DNA of 64,000 nt, taken from the NCBI GenBank assembly GCA_020633555.1, contig JACKDL010000011.1:62001-126000 (forward strand). The letters run 5' to 3'. The translations under genes and the position numbers were made by a program. This document shows, one piece after another, positions 7,149 to 16,651 of this stretch (its first letter is position 1; every line of letters begins with the position of its first letter). The DNA comes from Myxococcales bacterium. Its GTDB lineage: Bacteria; Myxococcota_A; Bradymonadia; UBA7976; UBA1532. Under the pieces are notes generated by a model that was given only the letters and a program-made list of their open reading frames with translations, was not told where the DNA came from and made no database searches.

Positions 7149-9887
7149 CTAGTGGCACAGGCTGCGGGTGATCTGCGCGGGGGCGCCGGCGACCAGCGCC
7201 TCGCGCAGGCCCTTGAGGAACACGGCCCCGGTGGCGGCGCTCTCCGCCAGGCTGAGACCCCGCCCCAACACATAGCGCAGGGCCATGCGGGCCTGCGCGT
7301 CGGGGGCGACGGCCGCGGTGGAGAACTGCAGGTCGTGGCGGGCCAGGCGCGCCTGGTGCCACACCGTGGCCCCCAGCGCCGGCACCAGGCGGCGGGGGAA
7401 CGCCACGCCCAGGGCGCGCTGGAGGGGGGCGGCCTCGGCCAGCGCCTCCACCGTGTGCCCGCTGTAGAAGCGCTGCTCCACCGCCTGCTGCCGCAGGGGG
7501 TTGCGCTCACCCGCGGGGCTCTCGTCGGCGAGGGCGTGCAAGGCGTCGGCGGCCTCGGCCGAGCGTCCGGCCAGCACCAGGGCGCGGGCTCGGCCCGCCA
7601 GCAACGCCCGCCGCACCTCGGCGGACCAGGGTTCACCCCAGGCCAGAGCTTGGGCGTAGCGCTGCGCGGCGTGGTCGTAGGACCGGTGCGCCAGGGCGTG
7701 CTCGGCGGCGACGCGGGCGTGGCGGGCGGCGGCGGGGGCGTCGCCGGCCTGGTGGTGGTGGTGGGCCAGCGCGTCGGCGGGCGCGCCCACGGCGGCCAGG
7801 GCCGAGGCCAGCGCCCCGTGCAGCGCGGGCCGAGCGCTGGCGTCGATGGTGGCCTGCACCACGGCCCGCACCCGGTCGTGGAAGACGTCCAGCGCGCCGT
7901 CCACGCCGTGGGCGCGCACCAGGCGGGCGGCCTCCAGGCGGGCCAGGGCGGCGTAGGGATCGCCCTCTACACCCGCCAACTCCAGGGCCAGCCGCGCCGG
8001 GAGCGGCGCCCCAGCCACGGCCAGGACGCGCAACACCCGGCGCAGGGGGGGCGGTAGCTGGGCCAGGCGCCCCGCCAGCGCGTCGGCCACCCCGTCGCCG
8101 TGGGCGTACTCCTCGACCAGCGCCGGCACGCCGTCGGTGGCTGATCGGGCGGCCTTGGCCCGCGCGGCTGGGGCGCCCAGGGCCTCGGCCAAGGTCGCGC
8201 ACTCGGCCGGTGAAAGCGGCGGCACGGCGATCCGCTGGGAGGTCAGCTCGGCGGCCGCCAGGGCCGCCACGAGCGGCCCGGGCGGGCCGTCGTCGCGCAC
8301 CACCAGCACCAGCAACCAGCGGGCCTGGGGCAGCAGCGCCAACACCTGGGCCAGCACCCGGGCGCTGTCGGCGTCACCCCACTGCGCGTCGTCGATGATC
8401 CAGGCCACCGGGCGGCGAGCGGCCAGCGCGCCGAGCAGCCCCGCCAGCGCCTCCGACACGTCCCCCTGATCCGTCGCCCCGTGGGGCAGCGCCTGGGCCA
8501 GCACCGGGAAGGCGTCCACCAGCGGACCCAGCGGGGCCGGGGCGTCCGCCACCAGCGCGGCGTCGCCCACCAGGGCGCTCGCCAGGGCGTCCATGCCGGC
8601 GTCCAAGGCCCGGAAGGGGATGGCCTCGTGCGGGTGGCACTGGCCGCGCAGCACCAGGGCGTCCGACAGCCCGGCGGCGAAGCGCGCCACCAGCCGGGAC
8701 TTGCCCATACCGGACGGGCCGATGACCTGCACCGTGTGGCTGCCGACTTGGGCGCGCGCCCACGCGTCCGCGAGCGCCGCCTGCTCGGCCAGCCGACCCA
8801 CGAAGGGGGCCACGTCGGGCGTGGGCTCCACCACGGCGGCGCCGAACGTCCCGGCCACCTGCGCCAGCGTGGGCCGCTGGTCCGGCTGGGGGGCCAGGCA
8901 GCGCCGGCACAGGGCCAGCCAGCCGCGCGGCGCCCAGGGGACGTCAAGCGGCAGCGCCGCGGGATCGGCGCTGGCCTTGCGCGCCGCCAGATCGGGCCCG
9001 TCGCCGCCCAGCGGCAGGCGTCCGGTCAGGGCCTGATAGAGCAGGACGCCCACCGCGTAGACGTCCGCCGCCGGGGTGACGGGGCCGGGCACGTACTGCT
9101 CGGGGGCCATGTAGGCGGGGGTGCCGCTGATGCCCTCGGCGGGGGTGCGCTCGGCCCGGGCCGCGTGGGCGATGCCGAAGTCCAGCAGCTTCACCTGGCC
9201 CGCCGGCGTGACCCGCACGTTGCCGGGCTTGACGTCCAGGTGCAGCACGCCGGCGGCGTGCAGGGCCTGCAGGCCCGCGCACAGGGCGGGCACCGTGGCC
9301 CGCAGCCGGTCCCCCACGCCGGGCTCGGGGCCCTGGGGCGCCACGTGGGTCAGCCAGTCGGTGCCGGGCACCAGCGGCAGGCGCAGGCACCAGCTGCCTT
9401 CGATGTGCAGCAGCGCGTGGGGGGTGACCACGTGGGGGTGGACGATGGCCCGCACCACCCGGAACTCCGCCTTCAGGCGCTGGATGGCCTTGGGTGATAG
9501 ACGGTGCAGGGTCTTGATCGCCACCGCCGGGCCGCCGTCGGTGGGGCGTGCCGCGTACACCGCCCCCATGCCCCCCGCCCCCAGGCGGTCGAACACGGCC
9601 AGATCGCCCAGCCTGACCGGGGCGTCCGGGCGGGCTGCGTCGAGCCGCGCCACGAGCGGGTTCGGCGGCTCGATGACCACCGCGACCCCGCCCGCCAGCC
9701 AGCCGGTGACCTCGGCGTCGTCGTCCAGCGCGAGCAGATCGGCCAGCGCCTGCCCCAGGCCCGCGTCTCGGGCCCGCAGCGCGGCCACGCCGGCGGCCTG
9801 CTCGGCGGGCGAGGCGTCGCACAGGGCGTCGAAGGCCTCGCACAGGCGGGCGTGGGCTGCCTCCCCGGTGAGCAGACTGTCTGGCAT
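7149..9887 (-). CDS. Ser/Thr protein kinase fused to AAA ATPase and TPR region, ends at premature TAG
   Basis: This is an N-terminal eukaryotic-type protein kinase: glycine loop GAGGMG near residue 102, VAIK lysine, catalytic loop HLDVKPGN near 214 (Leu replaces the usual Arg of HRD), DFG, and GTPAYMAPEQ. It is followed by an AAA_16-like ATPase with Walker A IGPSGMGKSR near 391 and Walker B-like VAWIIDDAQWGD near 492, then helical TPR-like repeats. Such proteins are cytoplasmic signalling regulators. An ATG at 9914 is in frame, but 9887 (MPDSLLTGEA) is preferred because a TACGCT box ends 6 nt before it. The frame stops at a TAG that splits it from a clear continuation, giving about 1230 residues if intact. 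The divergent neighbour is an ECF sigma factor, a common partner of such kinases. Confidence 0.85.
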   Translation of the reverse strand: MPDSLLTGEAAHARLCEAFDALCDASPAEQAAGVAALRARDAGLGQALADLLALDDDAEVTGWLAGGVAVVIEPPNPLVARLDAARPDAPVRLGDLAVFDRLGAGGMGAVYAARPTDGGPAVAIKTLHRLSPKAIQRLKAEFRVVRAIVHPHVVTPHALLHIEGSWCLRLPLVPGTDWLTHVAPQGPEPGVGDRLRATVPALCAGLQALHAAGVLHLDVKPGNVRVTPAGQVKLLDFGIAHAARAERTPAEGISGTPAYMAPEQYVPGPVTPAADVYAVGVLLYQALTGRLPLGGDGPDLAARKASADPAALPLDVPWAPRGWLALCRRCLAPQPDQRPTLAQVAGTFGAAVVEPTPDVAPFVGRLAEQAALADAWARAQVGSHTVQVIGPSGMGKSRLVARFAAGLSDALVLRGQCHPHEAIPFRALDAGMDALASALVGDAALVADAPAPLGPLVDAFPVLAQALPHGATDQGDVSEALAGLLGALAARRPVAWIIDDAQWGDADSARVLAQVLALLPQARWLLVLVVRDDGPPGPLVAALAAAELTSQRIAVPPLSPAECATLAEALGAPAARAKAARSATDGVPALVEEYAHGDGVADALAGRLAQLPPPLRRVLRVLAVAGAPLPARLALELAGVEGDPYAALARLEAARLVRAHGVDGALDVFHDRVRAVVQATIDASARPALHGALASALAAVGAPADALAHHHHQAGDAPAAARHARVAAEHALAHRSYDHAAQRYAQALAWGEPWSAEVRRALLAGRARALVLAGRSAEAADALHALADESPAGERNPLRQQAVEQRFYSGHTVEALAEAAPLQRALGVAFPRRLVPALGATVWHQARLARHDLQFSTAAVAPDAQARMALRYVLGRGLSLAESAATGAVFLKGLREALVAGAPAQITRSLCH

Positions 9888-9912
9888 GGCACCAGCGTAG
9901 TAGGCTGCTGCC
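9888..9912. promoter_or_regulatory. face-to-face leaderless promoters of the kinase and ECF sigma genes
   Basis: Only 25 bp separate the two start codons. On the plus strand TAGGCT (9901-9906) is followed by GCTGCC and the sigma ATG. On the minus strand TACGCT (9899-9894) is followed by GGTGCC and the kinase ATG. Both are TANNNT -10-like boxes 6 nt before the start, with no room for a Shine-Dalgarno. The boxes are one base apart, so two polymerases could not occupy them together. No strong -35 is visible for either. Confidence 0.55.
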
Positions 9913-10431
9913 ATGAACGCACCCCCCGTCGACGCGGGCGTCGCCCTGACGCCTCAGGTGTACGCCGAGCTCAGGGCGCTGGCGGCGCGCTACTTCCGCG
10001 GCCGCGGGGCGCACACCCTGCAACCCACGGCCCTGGTGAACGAGGCCTATCTGAAGCTCGACCGGGCCGGCACTGTGGCCCGCGACCGCGAGCACTTCTT
10101 CGCCATCGCCGCCACGGCCATGCGCCAGATCCTGACGGATCACGCGCGTCGGGCGCAGGCCGAGAAGCGGGGGGGCGCCGACTGGCAGCGGGTGACGCTG
10201 GAGAGCCGGGGGCTGGGGGAAGCGGGCGCGCCCGTCGACCTGCTGGCGCTGGACGACCTGCTCACCAAGCTGGCCGCGCTGAGCGAGCGTCAGGCGCGGG
10301 TGGTGGAGCTGCGGGTGTTCACGGGGCTGCCGCTGCCCGAAGTGGCCGAGGTGCTCGACACGAGCCTGCGGACCGTGGAACGGGAGTGGCGGTTCGCGCG
10401 CGCCTGGCTGCGGCGGGCGTTGGGCGCATAG
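9913..10431 (+). CDS. ECF-type RNA polymerase sigma factor
   Basis: This 172-residue protein belongs to the ECF sigma group often found beside kinases in Myxococcota and Planctomycetes. Region 2 is seen as YAELRALAARYFRGRG, TLQPTALVNEAYLKL and HFFAIAATAMRQILTDHARR. Region 4 is the helix-turn-helix LSERQARVVELRVFTGLPLPEVAEVL followed by TVEREWRFARAWLRR (broken here for length). The length is normal. The ATG is the only sensible start, and no ribosome binding site precedes it; a TAGGCT box 6 nt upstream suggests a leaderless mRNA. It is transcribed away from the kinase/ATPase gene, and the kinase may control its activity. The downstream lipoprotein on the same strand starts 61 bp later and could be its target. 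Confidence 0.92.
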   Translation: MNAPPVDAGVALTPQVYAELRALAARYFRGRGAHTLQPTALVNEAYLKLDRAGTVARDREHFFAIAATAMRQILTDHARRAQAEKRGGADWQRVTLESRGLGEAGAPVDLLALDDLLTKLAALSERQARVVELRVFTGLPLPEVAEVLDTSLRTVEREWRFARAWLRRALGA

Positions 10432-10492
10432 GCCCCTGGCGCAGCGCGCGAACGCCCGCCATGCTCAGGGCGGGGAACTCGAGGACGATCAT

Positions 10493-13400
10493 ATGCGATG
10501 GCATTTGCTCTGGCTGGCGGCGCTGGTGGTGTCGTGCGACGCGCTGCCCGGCGCGGTGGGATCCGACGCGGCCGTCGCCGATGACGCGGGCGCGGGCGGC
10601 CGAGGCGACGGGGCCGCCCAAGGCGGGGCCGGCGGCCAGGCTGGTGCGGGCGGCCAGGGCGGCGGTGCGGGCGGCCAGGGCGGCGGTGCGGGCGGCCAAG
10701 GCGGTGGTGCCGGCAGCCAAGGCGGCGGTGCGGGCGGCCAAGGCGGCGGTGCCGGGCGGTCAGGGCGGCGGTGCGGGCGGCCAAGGCGGCGGTGCCGGGG
10801 GTCAAGGCGGCACAGGCGGGGACGCCGGCGCCGGAGGCGTCGGGGGCCACGGGGCATTTGGTGGGTTTGGCGGCGACGCGGGCGCGGGCGGCCAGGGCGG
10901 CGGTGCCGGGGGCCAAGGCGGTGCTGGCGGCCAAGGCGGTGCCGGGGGCCAGGGCGGCCAAGGCGGCCAAGGCGGTGGCATCCCACCCAACTGTGGCGAC
11001 GGTGTGGTGCAGCCCGGCGAGGCCTGCGACGAGGGCCCCGCCAACACCGATCACTGTGAGCCGGCCTTCGGCCAGGTGGAGTGCGGCTACTGCTCCACCC
11101 GCTGCACCCAGGAGATCGACGAGGCGCTCTGGGGCATGGCCGACATCCACCTGCACCAGATGGCCAACCTGGCCTTCGGCGGCGGCTTCATCCAGGGCGA
11201 GGCCTACCCGGGCTCGACGCCGCTCGGCTGCGCGGGGCCCGAGCAGGCGCTGCACTGCTGCAGCGAGCGGGGCCTGCCCTGCACCAACGCCGGCTGCACG
11301 GGCAACAACCTGGCGGCCCACGGCGTCTGCGGCATCGATCCCATCAGCGCCGGCATCGGTGAGCCCGTCGGGCACGCCCCGGGCGGCTGGCCCGACTTCC
11401 AGGGCTGGCCCCACTGGTACAGCCGGGCGCACCAGCAGGCCTATGTCGACTGGCTGGAGCGGGCCTGGCGGGGCGGGCTGCGCCTGATCTCGATGATGGC
11501 GGTGGAGAACCGCCTGCTGTGCCAGGTGGCCGCCGGGCAGCGCTACCCGTGCGAAGAGGGCCCGTCCATCCAGCGGCAGCTCGACGAGGCGCGGGCCCTG
11601 GAGGCGTGGGTGGATCGTCAGGACGACGGCCAGCTCAACGACACGGGCTGGTATCGCATCGTCGAGAGCCCCGCCGAGGCCCGCGAGGTCATCCGCAGCG
11701 GCCGCCTGGCGGTGGTGCTCAGCGTCGAGGTCTCGGCGCTGTTCGACTGCACCGAGGCCAACGACGCCTGCACCCCCGAGCACGTCAGCCGCGAGCTGCG
11801 GGCCCTGCACGCGCAGGGCGTGCGCCACATCATCCCCATCCACGGCGCCAACAACGCCTTCGGCGGCACGGCCCTGTTCAACGACGTCTGGGCGGTGGCG
11901 AACCTGGTCTACAACGACCGGCCCTACGAGAGCCGAGACTGCCGGGCCGAGGGCTACCGCTTCGCCCACGGGCGTGATCCGTTCATGGCCGTGCTGACCG
12001 CGGCCATCGGGGTGGACAGCGCGATGTTCCAGGCCGAGGACGGGCAGTGCAACGTGAAGGGCCTGACCGATCTGGGGCGCCATCTGATCGATGAGATGAT
12101 GGCCCTGGGCCTGATCATCGACGTGGATCACATGGGCCGGCGCACCCGCGACGAGGTGATCGACGTGCTGCGGGCCGAGCAGTACCCCGTGGTGTTCTCG
12201 CACGCCCACGGGCTGCCGGTGATCCAGGGGGCCGCGCGCAGCGAACGGATGATGACCTGCGAGGACTTCCGCGCCGTGGCCGAGACGGGCGGCATGGTGG
12301 GCCTGATGGGCGGCGGCTTCCACGGCTGCGACCACGACCACGACGCCGACACCTGCCAGCAGGCGGTGGCCGACATCCCCGCCGACTGCGCCCAGTCGAG
12401 CAAGACCTGGGCGCAGGAGTACCTGTTCGCGGCGTCCCAGGTGGGCAACGCGGTGGCGCTGGGCAGCGACCTGAACGGCACCCCCCGCCACCCCTCGCCG
12501 CGGTTCGGCGAGGGGCGCTGCCGCGAGGCCCCCGGGGGCGAGCCCCAAGGGGCGGCTCAGCACCAGATCTCGCGGGTGCATTACCCGGTGCAGCTCCCGG
12601 GCTTCGAGGCGCTGCCGCCACAGACCACCGGCGACCGGACCTTCGACTACAACACCGACGGCTTCGCCCACATCGGCATGCTGCCGGACATGGTGCAGGA
12701 CCTGCGCAACATCGGCATCGACAACAGGCGCATCGAGCCCATGCTGCGCGGGGCCGAGGCCTTCGTGCGCACCTGGGAGCGGGCGCGCCGTGAGCGCGGG
12801 CTCGAGGGGCTGGCCGCGCCGGTGGCCGACGGGGCGTGCGAGGCCCTGGACGCCCAGGCCATCGGGCTGGGCCTGCCCGGCGAGTGCGGCCCCGGCGGCG
12901 ACTGCGGGCCCGACGCGCGCTGCGTGGGCGACCGCTGCGTGCCCCTGTTCCAGGCCGGCCATGTGTGCGTGGCCAACGCGGAGTGTGCCTCGGGCGAGTG
13001 TCGCGTGGGCATCTGCGCGAACTGCCAGGATCACAACGACTGCGCGTTTGGCTGGTGCGACGTGGCCGGGGTGTGCCGGCCGCGCTGGGAGGCCGGGCAC
13101 CTGTGCCTGAGCGGCGTGGAGTGCCAGTCCGGTCGGTGTCCCTTTGGCATCTGTGAGAACTGCGATGACCACGGGGACTGCTCCGCGGAGGAGTGGTGTG
13201 ACCTGAGCAACGTCTGTGTGCCCAAGTGGCAAGCGGGCCACGCCTGCCTGAGCGACGTGGAGTGTGCGTCCGGCGCGTGCAGCCTGGGTCTGTGCGCCAA
13301 CTGCGGGCAGCACGCAGACTGCGATGCCGGCCAGTGGTGTGACGTGCTGGGCATCTGCCAGCCCAAGTGGGCGCCCGGGCACGCGTGCCTGAGCGACGTG

Positions 13401-14993
13401 GAGTGCGCCAACGGTTCCTGCCGGTTGGGCTTCTGCGCCCACTGCACGGATCAGGGCGACTGCGCCTGCGAACAGTGGTGCGACGTGGCCGGCTTCTGCC
13501 AGCCCCTGTGGGACGACGGGCACGCGTGCCTGAGCGCCGTGGAGTGTCGGTCGGGCGCGTGCGTGTTGGGCTTCTGCCGGGCCTGCGACGGCGACCGGGA
13601 CTGCCCCGAGGGCCGCTGGTGCGACGTGGCGGGCTTCTGTCAGCCCAAGTGGGACGAGGGCCACGCGTGCTTGAGCGACCGGGAGTGTGCCTCGGACAAC
13701 TGCGTGGCGGGCTTCTGCCGCGAGTGCAACCGCGACGCGGAGTGCGGCGCCAACGAGTGGTGCGACGCCCTGGGCTTCTGCCAGCCCCAGTGGGAGAACG
13801 GCCACGCCTGCCTGAGCGCCCGGGAGTGTGGGTCGGGCAACTGCGTGGCGGGTTTCTGCCGCGAGTGCGATCAGCACGCGGAGTGCGGGGCGAACGAGTG
13901 GTGTGACGCCCTGGGCTTCTGCCAGCCCGAGTGGGGCAACGGCCACGCCTGCGTCACGGACGTGGAGTGCCAGTCCGGGCACTGCGTGGCGCTGTTCTGC
14001 CGCCAGTGCGCGGGCCACGCCGACTGCGCGGCGAACCAGTGGTGCGACGTGGGCGGCGCCTGCCAGCCCAAGTGGGACGGGGGCCACGCCTGCGTCACCG
14101 CGGTGGAGTGCCAGTCGGGCCGCTGTGAGAACCTGATCTGTGTCGAGTGCGACGCCCACGGCGACTGCCCGGCGGGCGAGTGGTGCGATGTGGCCGGTGT
14201 CTGTCAGCCCGAGTGGGCCAACGGCCACGCCTGTGTGACGAACGTGGAGTGCCGATCCGGCAACTGCGTGCTGGGCTTCTGCCGGGAGTGCGACCGCCAC
14301 GCCGAGTGCGGCGCGGACGAGTGGTGCGATGCCGCGGGCTTCTGCCAGCCCGAGTGGGGCAACGGTCATGTGTGCGCCACGGACGTGGAGTGCCAGTCCG
14401 GGCACTGCGTGCTGGGCTTCTGCCGCGAGTGTGGCGGGGACCAACACTGCGGGGCGAACGAGTGGTGCGACGTGGCGGGCTTCTGTCAGCCGCTGTGGAA
14501 CAACGGCCACGCCTGCGCCACCGATCGCGAGTGCCGCTCGGGGCACTGCGTGCTGCAGTTCTGCCGCGAGTGCGCGGCGGACAACGACTGCGGCGCGAAC
14601 GAGTGGTGCGACGCCGGCGGCGCCTGTCAGCCCCTGTGGGCCAACGGCCACGCCTGCGTCAGCAACCGCGAGTGCGCCTCGGACAACTGCGTGCTGGGCT
14701 TCTGCCGCGAGTGCAACCGCGACGCCGAGTGCGGGGCGGGGGAGTGGTGCGACGCCGCGGGCTTCTGCCAGACGCTGTGGAACAACGGCCACGCCTGCGT
14801 CACCGACCGGGAGTGCCGGTCGGGGCACTGTGTGGCGCTGTTCTGCCGAGAGTGCGGCGCCCACAATCACTGCGGCGCCAACGAGTGGTGCGATGTGGGC
14901 GGGAGCTGTCAGCCGAAGTGGAACAACGGGCACGCCTGCGCGAGCAACATCGAGTGCCGCTCGGGCAACTGCTTCTTGTTCTTCTGTCGGTAG
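10493..14993 (+). CDS. M19 dipeptidase-like lipoprotein with C-terminal Cys-rich repeats (frameshifted near start)
   Basis: The start MRWHLLWLAALVVSC gives a lipobox at residue 15, preceded by GAGGA. A Gly/Gln/Ala linker of GGAGGQG units follows. One extra C at 10757 breaks the frame; without it about 1500 residues continue to 14993. After the linker comes a metallohydrolase resembling membrane dipeptidase M19: DIHLH, VVLSVEVSALF, IIPIHGANNAFGG, DVDHMG, VVFSHAH and GSDLNG match the order of metal-ligand motifs in that family. From 12957 on there are about 14.5 repeats of 46-47 residues. It is probably anchored at the cell surface and may act on dipeptides or similar small substrates. Uncorrected, the first frame would give a 188-residue nonsense product. 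The insertion may be a sequencing error or a real mutation. Confidence 0.75.
12957..14990 (+). repeat. about 14.5 tandem Cys-rich protein repeats (46-47 aa)
   Basis: Each unit follows the pattern GHxC-x5-EC-xSGxC-x2-xFC-x-EC-x4-DC-x4-WCDxxGxCQPxW, resembling Dickkopf/EGF-like Cys-rich modules. The nucleotide sequence is repeated with a period of about 138 bp. The last unit ends after half a module at FFCR-stop. The high identity between units makes this tract prone to unequal recombination and to misassembly. Confidence 0.85.
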
Positions 14994-15050
14994 GCCGCGC
15001 TGGGGACGGGCTCGCTGAGCAGGCGGGCCCGGCTGCGGGCTGTCGGAGGG

Positions 15051-15518
15051 CTACTTGGTCTGGAGCCGCACGTGCGCCTGCACGTTGCACTTGCCGTCCC
15101 GGGGGGTGTTGCTCCGGTAGCTCACCCAGCCCCGGCTGAGGCTGGCCACGCGCTTGTTGTGGCCCGAGCACCCCGCCAGCGACACCGGAACGTCCTGGCA
15201 CTTGTTCCGACGGGTGTCCACCTGCACGAAGCCCGTCTCGTACAGGCAACCCAGGCGGCCGTCGCTCTGGTGGGCGGGCCCGCTGGCCTTGTTCAGCACC
15301 ACGCCGCCGGTCTGGCCCACCTTGCAGGTGAGGGTGGCGGGGCACAGGCTGGCGAGCGCGCCGGCAGCGGCCTGGCCGGCCTGGTCGCCCGCAGTGGCCT
15401 TCTTGGGGGTGGCCCGCTTGACCGGGGCCTTCATGGGCCGCCGAGCGGGCGGCGCGGCCTGGGCAGCGGGGGCAGCAAAGAGCAGGCCGGCGGCGGCCGC
15501 GAGCATGAGACGCTTCAT
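15051..15518 (-). CDS. small secreted protein, unknown family
   Basis: This 155-residue protein has a clear signal peptide (MKRLMLAAAAGLLFAAPAAQAA), a basic Lys/Arg/Pro/Ala linker to about residue 45, and a compact C-terminal part with six cysteines (ASLCPATLTCKVGQ, LGCLYETG, NKCQDV, AGCSGHNKRV, GKCNVQ). It is therefore likely exported and disulfide-bonded. GGGAGGGAACCC precedes the ATG, a good ribosome binding site. It converges with the Cys-repeat lipoprotein gene; the 57 bp between their stops contain a short GCCCG/CGGGC stem. No family was recognised, and no function is proposed. Confidence 0.75.
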   Translation of the reverse strand: MKRLMLAAAAGLLFAAPAAQAAPPARRPMKAPVKRATPKKATAGDQAGQAAAGALASLCPATLTCKVGQTGGVVLNKASGPAHQSDGRLGCLYETGFVQVDTRRNKCQDVPVSLAGCSGHNKRVASLSRGWVSYRSNTPRDGKCNVQAHVRLQTK

Positions 15519-15568
15519 GGGTTCCCTCCCTGGGGGTTTATGCCTCCGGCCGGGCCGGCGAGCGGCCC

Positions 15569-15585
15569 GTCGACCGGAGGTCGAC
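15569..15585 (-). terminator. hairpin after def
   Basis: A perfect inverted repeat GTCGACC-GGA-GGTCGAC begins 4 bp after the def stop codon on the minus strand. There is no T tract, as is usual in very GC-rich genomes. It would end the mtnB-mtnD-def transcript before the secreted-protein gene. Confidence 0.5.
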
Positions 15586-15589
15586 GACT

Positions 15590-16195
15590 CTATTCAATCG
15601 GCCCGTCGTTTTTCTCGGGCGCGCCCAGGTAGCGGGCGTTGATGGCCTGGGCGTGGGCGACGAACTCGGCCTTGTGGTGCTTGTCGAACTCGGCCCAGGT
15701 GGTGAGCGTGCGGGCGTCGGCCACCCGATCCACGAACAGCAGGCCGTCCAGGTGGTCGAACTCGTGCTGGTACGTGCCGGCGCTCAGGCCGCGAGCCTCC
15801 AGGGCCATGGGCTGCCCATGCCGATCCCACGCGGTGACCCGCACGTGCATGTGCCGGGGCACGAGGCCGCGCAGATCGGGCACGCTCAGGCAGCCCTCGT
15901 AGATCCACTCCACCGCGTCGCCCACCACCTCGATGACCGGGTTCACGAACACGGTGAGCGGGTGGTCGGGCTTGTAGGGGTAGCGCGGGTTCTTGCGCAC
16001 GTGCACCGCGCAGATGCGGCGCAGATCGCCCACCTGAGGGGCGGCCAGGCCGGCCCCGTGGGCGTGGTGCATGGTCTCGATGAGATCGTCGATGAAGGCC
16101 TGGGTGGCCGGCGTGGCCAGCTCCGCGGCGGTCACCGGCCGGCTCACCTGGCGCAGGCGCGGATCGCCGAGCTGAAGGATGGGCAGCACCGCCAT
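15590..16195 (-). CDS. def: peptide deformylase
   Basis: This enzyme removes the N-formyl group from the initiator methionine of nascent proteins in the cytoplasm. All three family motifs are present and intact: GAGLAAPQ near residue 47, EGCLSVP near 98 (the Cys is a metal ligand) and HEFDH near 144 (two His ligands and the catalytic Glu). At 201 residues it is slightly longer than E. coli Def because of a C-terminal extension. It starts 4 bp after the mtnD stop and so is the third gene of a methionine-linked operon: the upstream genes salvage methionine from methylthioadenosine, while deformylase acts on N-terminal formyl-methionine. Confidence 0.95.
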   Translation of the reverse strand: MAVLPILQLGDPRLRQVSRPVTAAELATPATQAFIDDLIETMHHAHGAGLAAPQVGDLRRICAVHVRKNPRYPYKPDHPLTVFVNPVIEVVGDAVEWIYEGCLSVPDLRGLVPRHMHVRVTAWDRHGQPMALEARGLSAGTYQHEFDHLDGLLFVDRVADARTLTTWAEFDKHHKAEFVAHAQAINARYLGAPEKNDGPIE

Positions 16196-16199
16196 GGGA

Positions 16200-16649
16200 T
16201 CAGGCGGCCCGGTAGTGCGGCACCCAGCCGGCGGCGTCCTGGAACAGGCGCACGCAGCGGATGTGCTTCTTCTCGGTGAGCAGGAACAGGTGGTGGCGAT
16301 CGGCGGGCACGACGATGAGGTCCCCGGCCTCGACCACCACCCGCATCATGCGGTCGTCGGTGGTGCGGATGTCGAAGATGCCCTCGCCCTCGAGGACGAA
16401 GCGCACCTCGTCGTCGTCGTGGGTGTGCTCCTTGTCGAACTTCGCGCAGATGGCGTCGAGGTTCGGCGTGTCGGGGGCGAGCTGCACGATGTCCTGCTCG
16501 ATGTAGCCGTTGGCGGCCTTCAGGGCGTCCAACGGGCCCTGGTAGGCGGCCGGATCCAGGGGCAGCCTCTCGTAGGTGACGCCCTGGCTCGCCAGGAACG
16601 CCTCGTCGATGGCCGCGCTGGGCCCCTCGTTCAGCCAGTAGGCACGCAT
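16200..16649 (-). CDS. mtnD: acireductone dioxygenase
   Basis: This cupin enzyme of the methionine salvage pathway oxidises acireductone to the 2-keto acid precursor of methionine (Fe form) or to an off-pathway product (Ni form). The metal-binding set is visible as EHTHDDDE, with two His and one Glu, and a third His in PADRHHLF. The 149-residue length is a little shorter than many homologues but complete: it begins MRAYWLNEGPS and ends WVPHYRAA. The ATG has AGGAG 8 nt upstream and lies 2 bp after the mtnB stop, so the two are translated from the same mRNA. Confidence 0.95.
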   Translation of the reverse strand: MRAYWLNEGPSAAIDEAFLASQGVTYERLPLDPAAYQGPLDALKAANGYIEQDIVQLAPDTPNLDAICAKFDKEHTHDDDEVRFVLEGEGIFDIRTTDDRMMRVVVEAGDLIVVPADRHHLFLLTEKKHIRCVRLFQDAAGWVPHYRAA

Positions 16650-16651
16650 GT

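Noticed and set aside
7149..7151. TAG as a sense codon (recoding)
   Set aside because: TAG ends several intact genes in the window, including def and the ECF sigma gene, so a general reassignment does not fit.
9504..10492. Upstream extension of the dipeptidase-like gene frame
   Set aside because: The frame is open back to 9504 but covers the kinase and sigma genes antisense or out of frame and has no signal peptide; the lipoprotein start at 10493 is far better.
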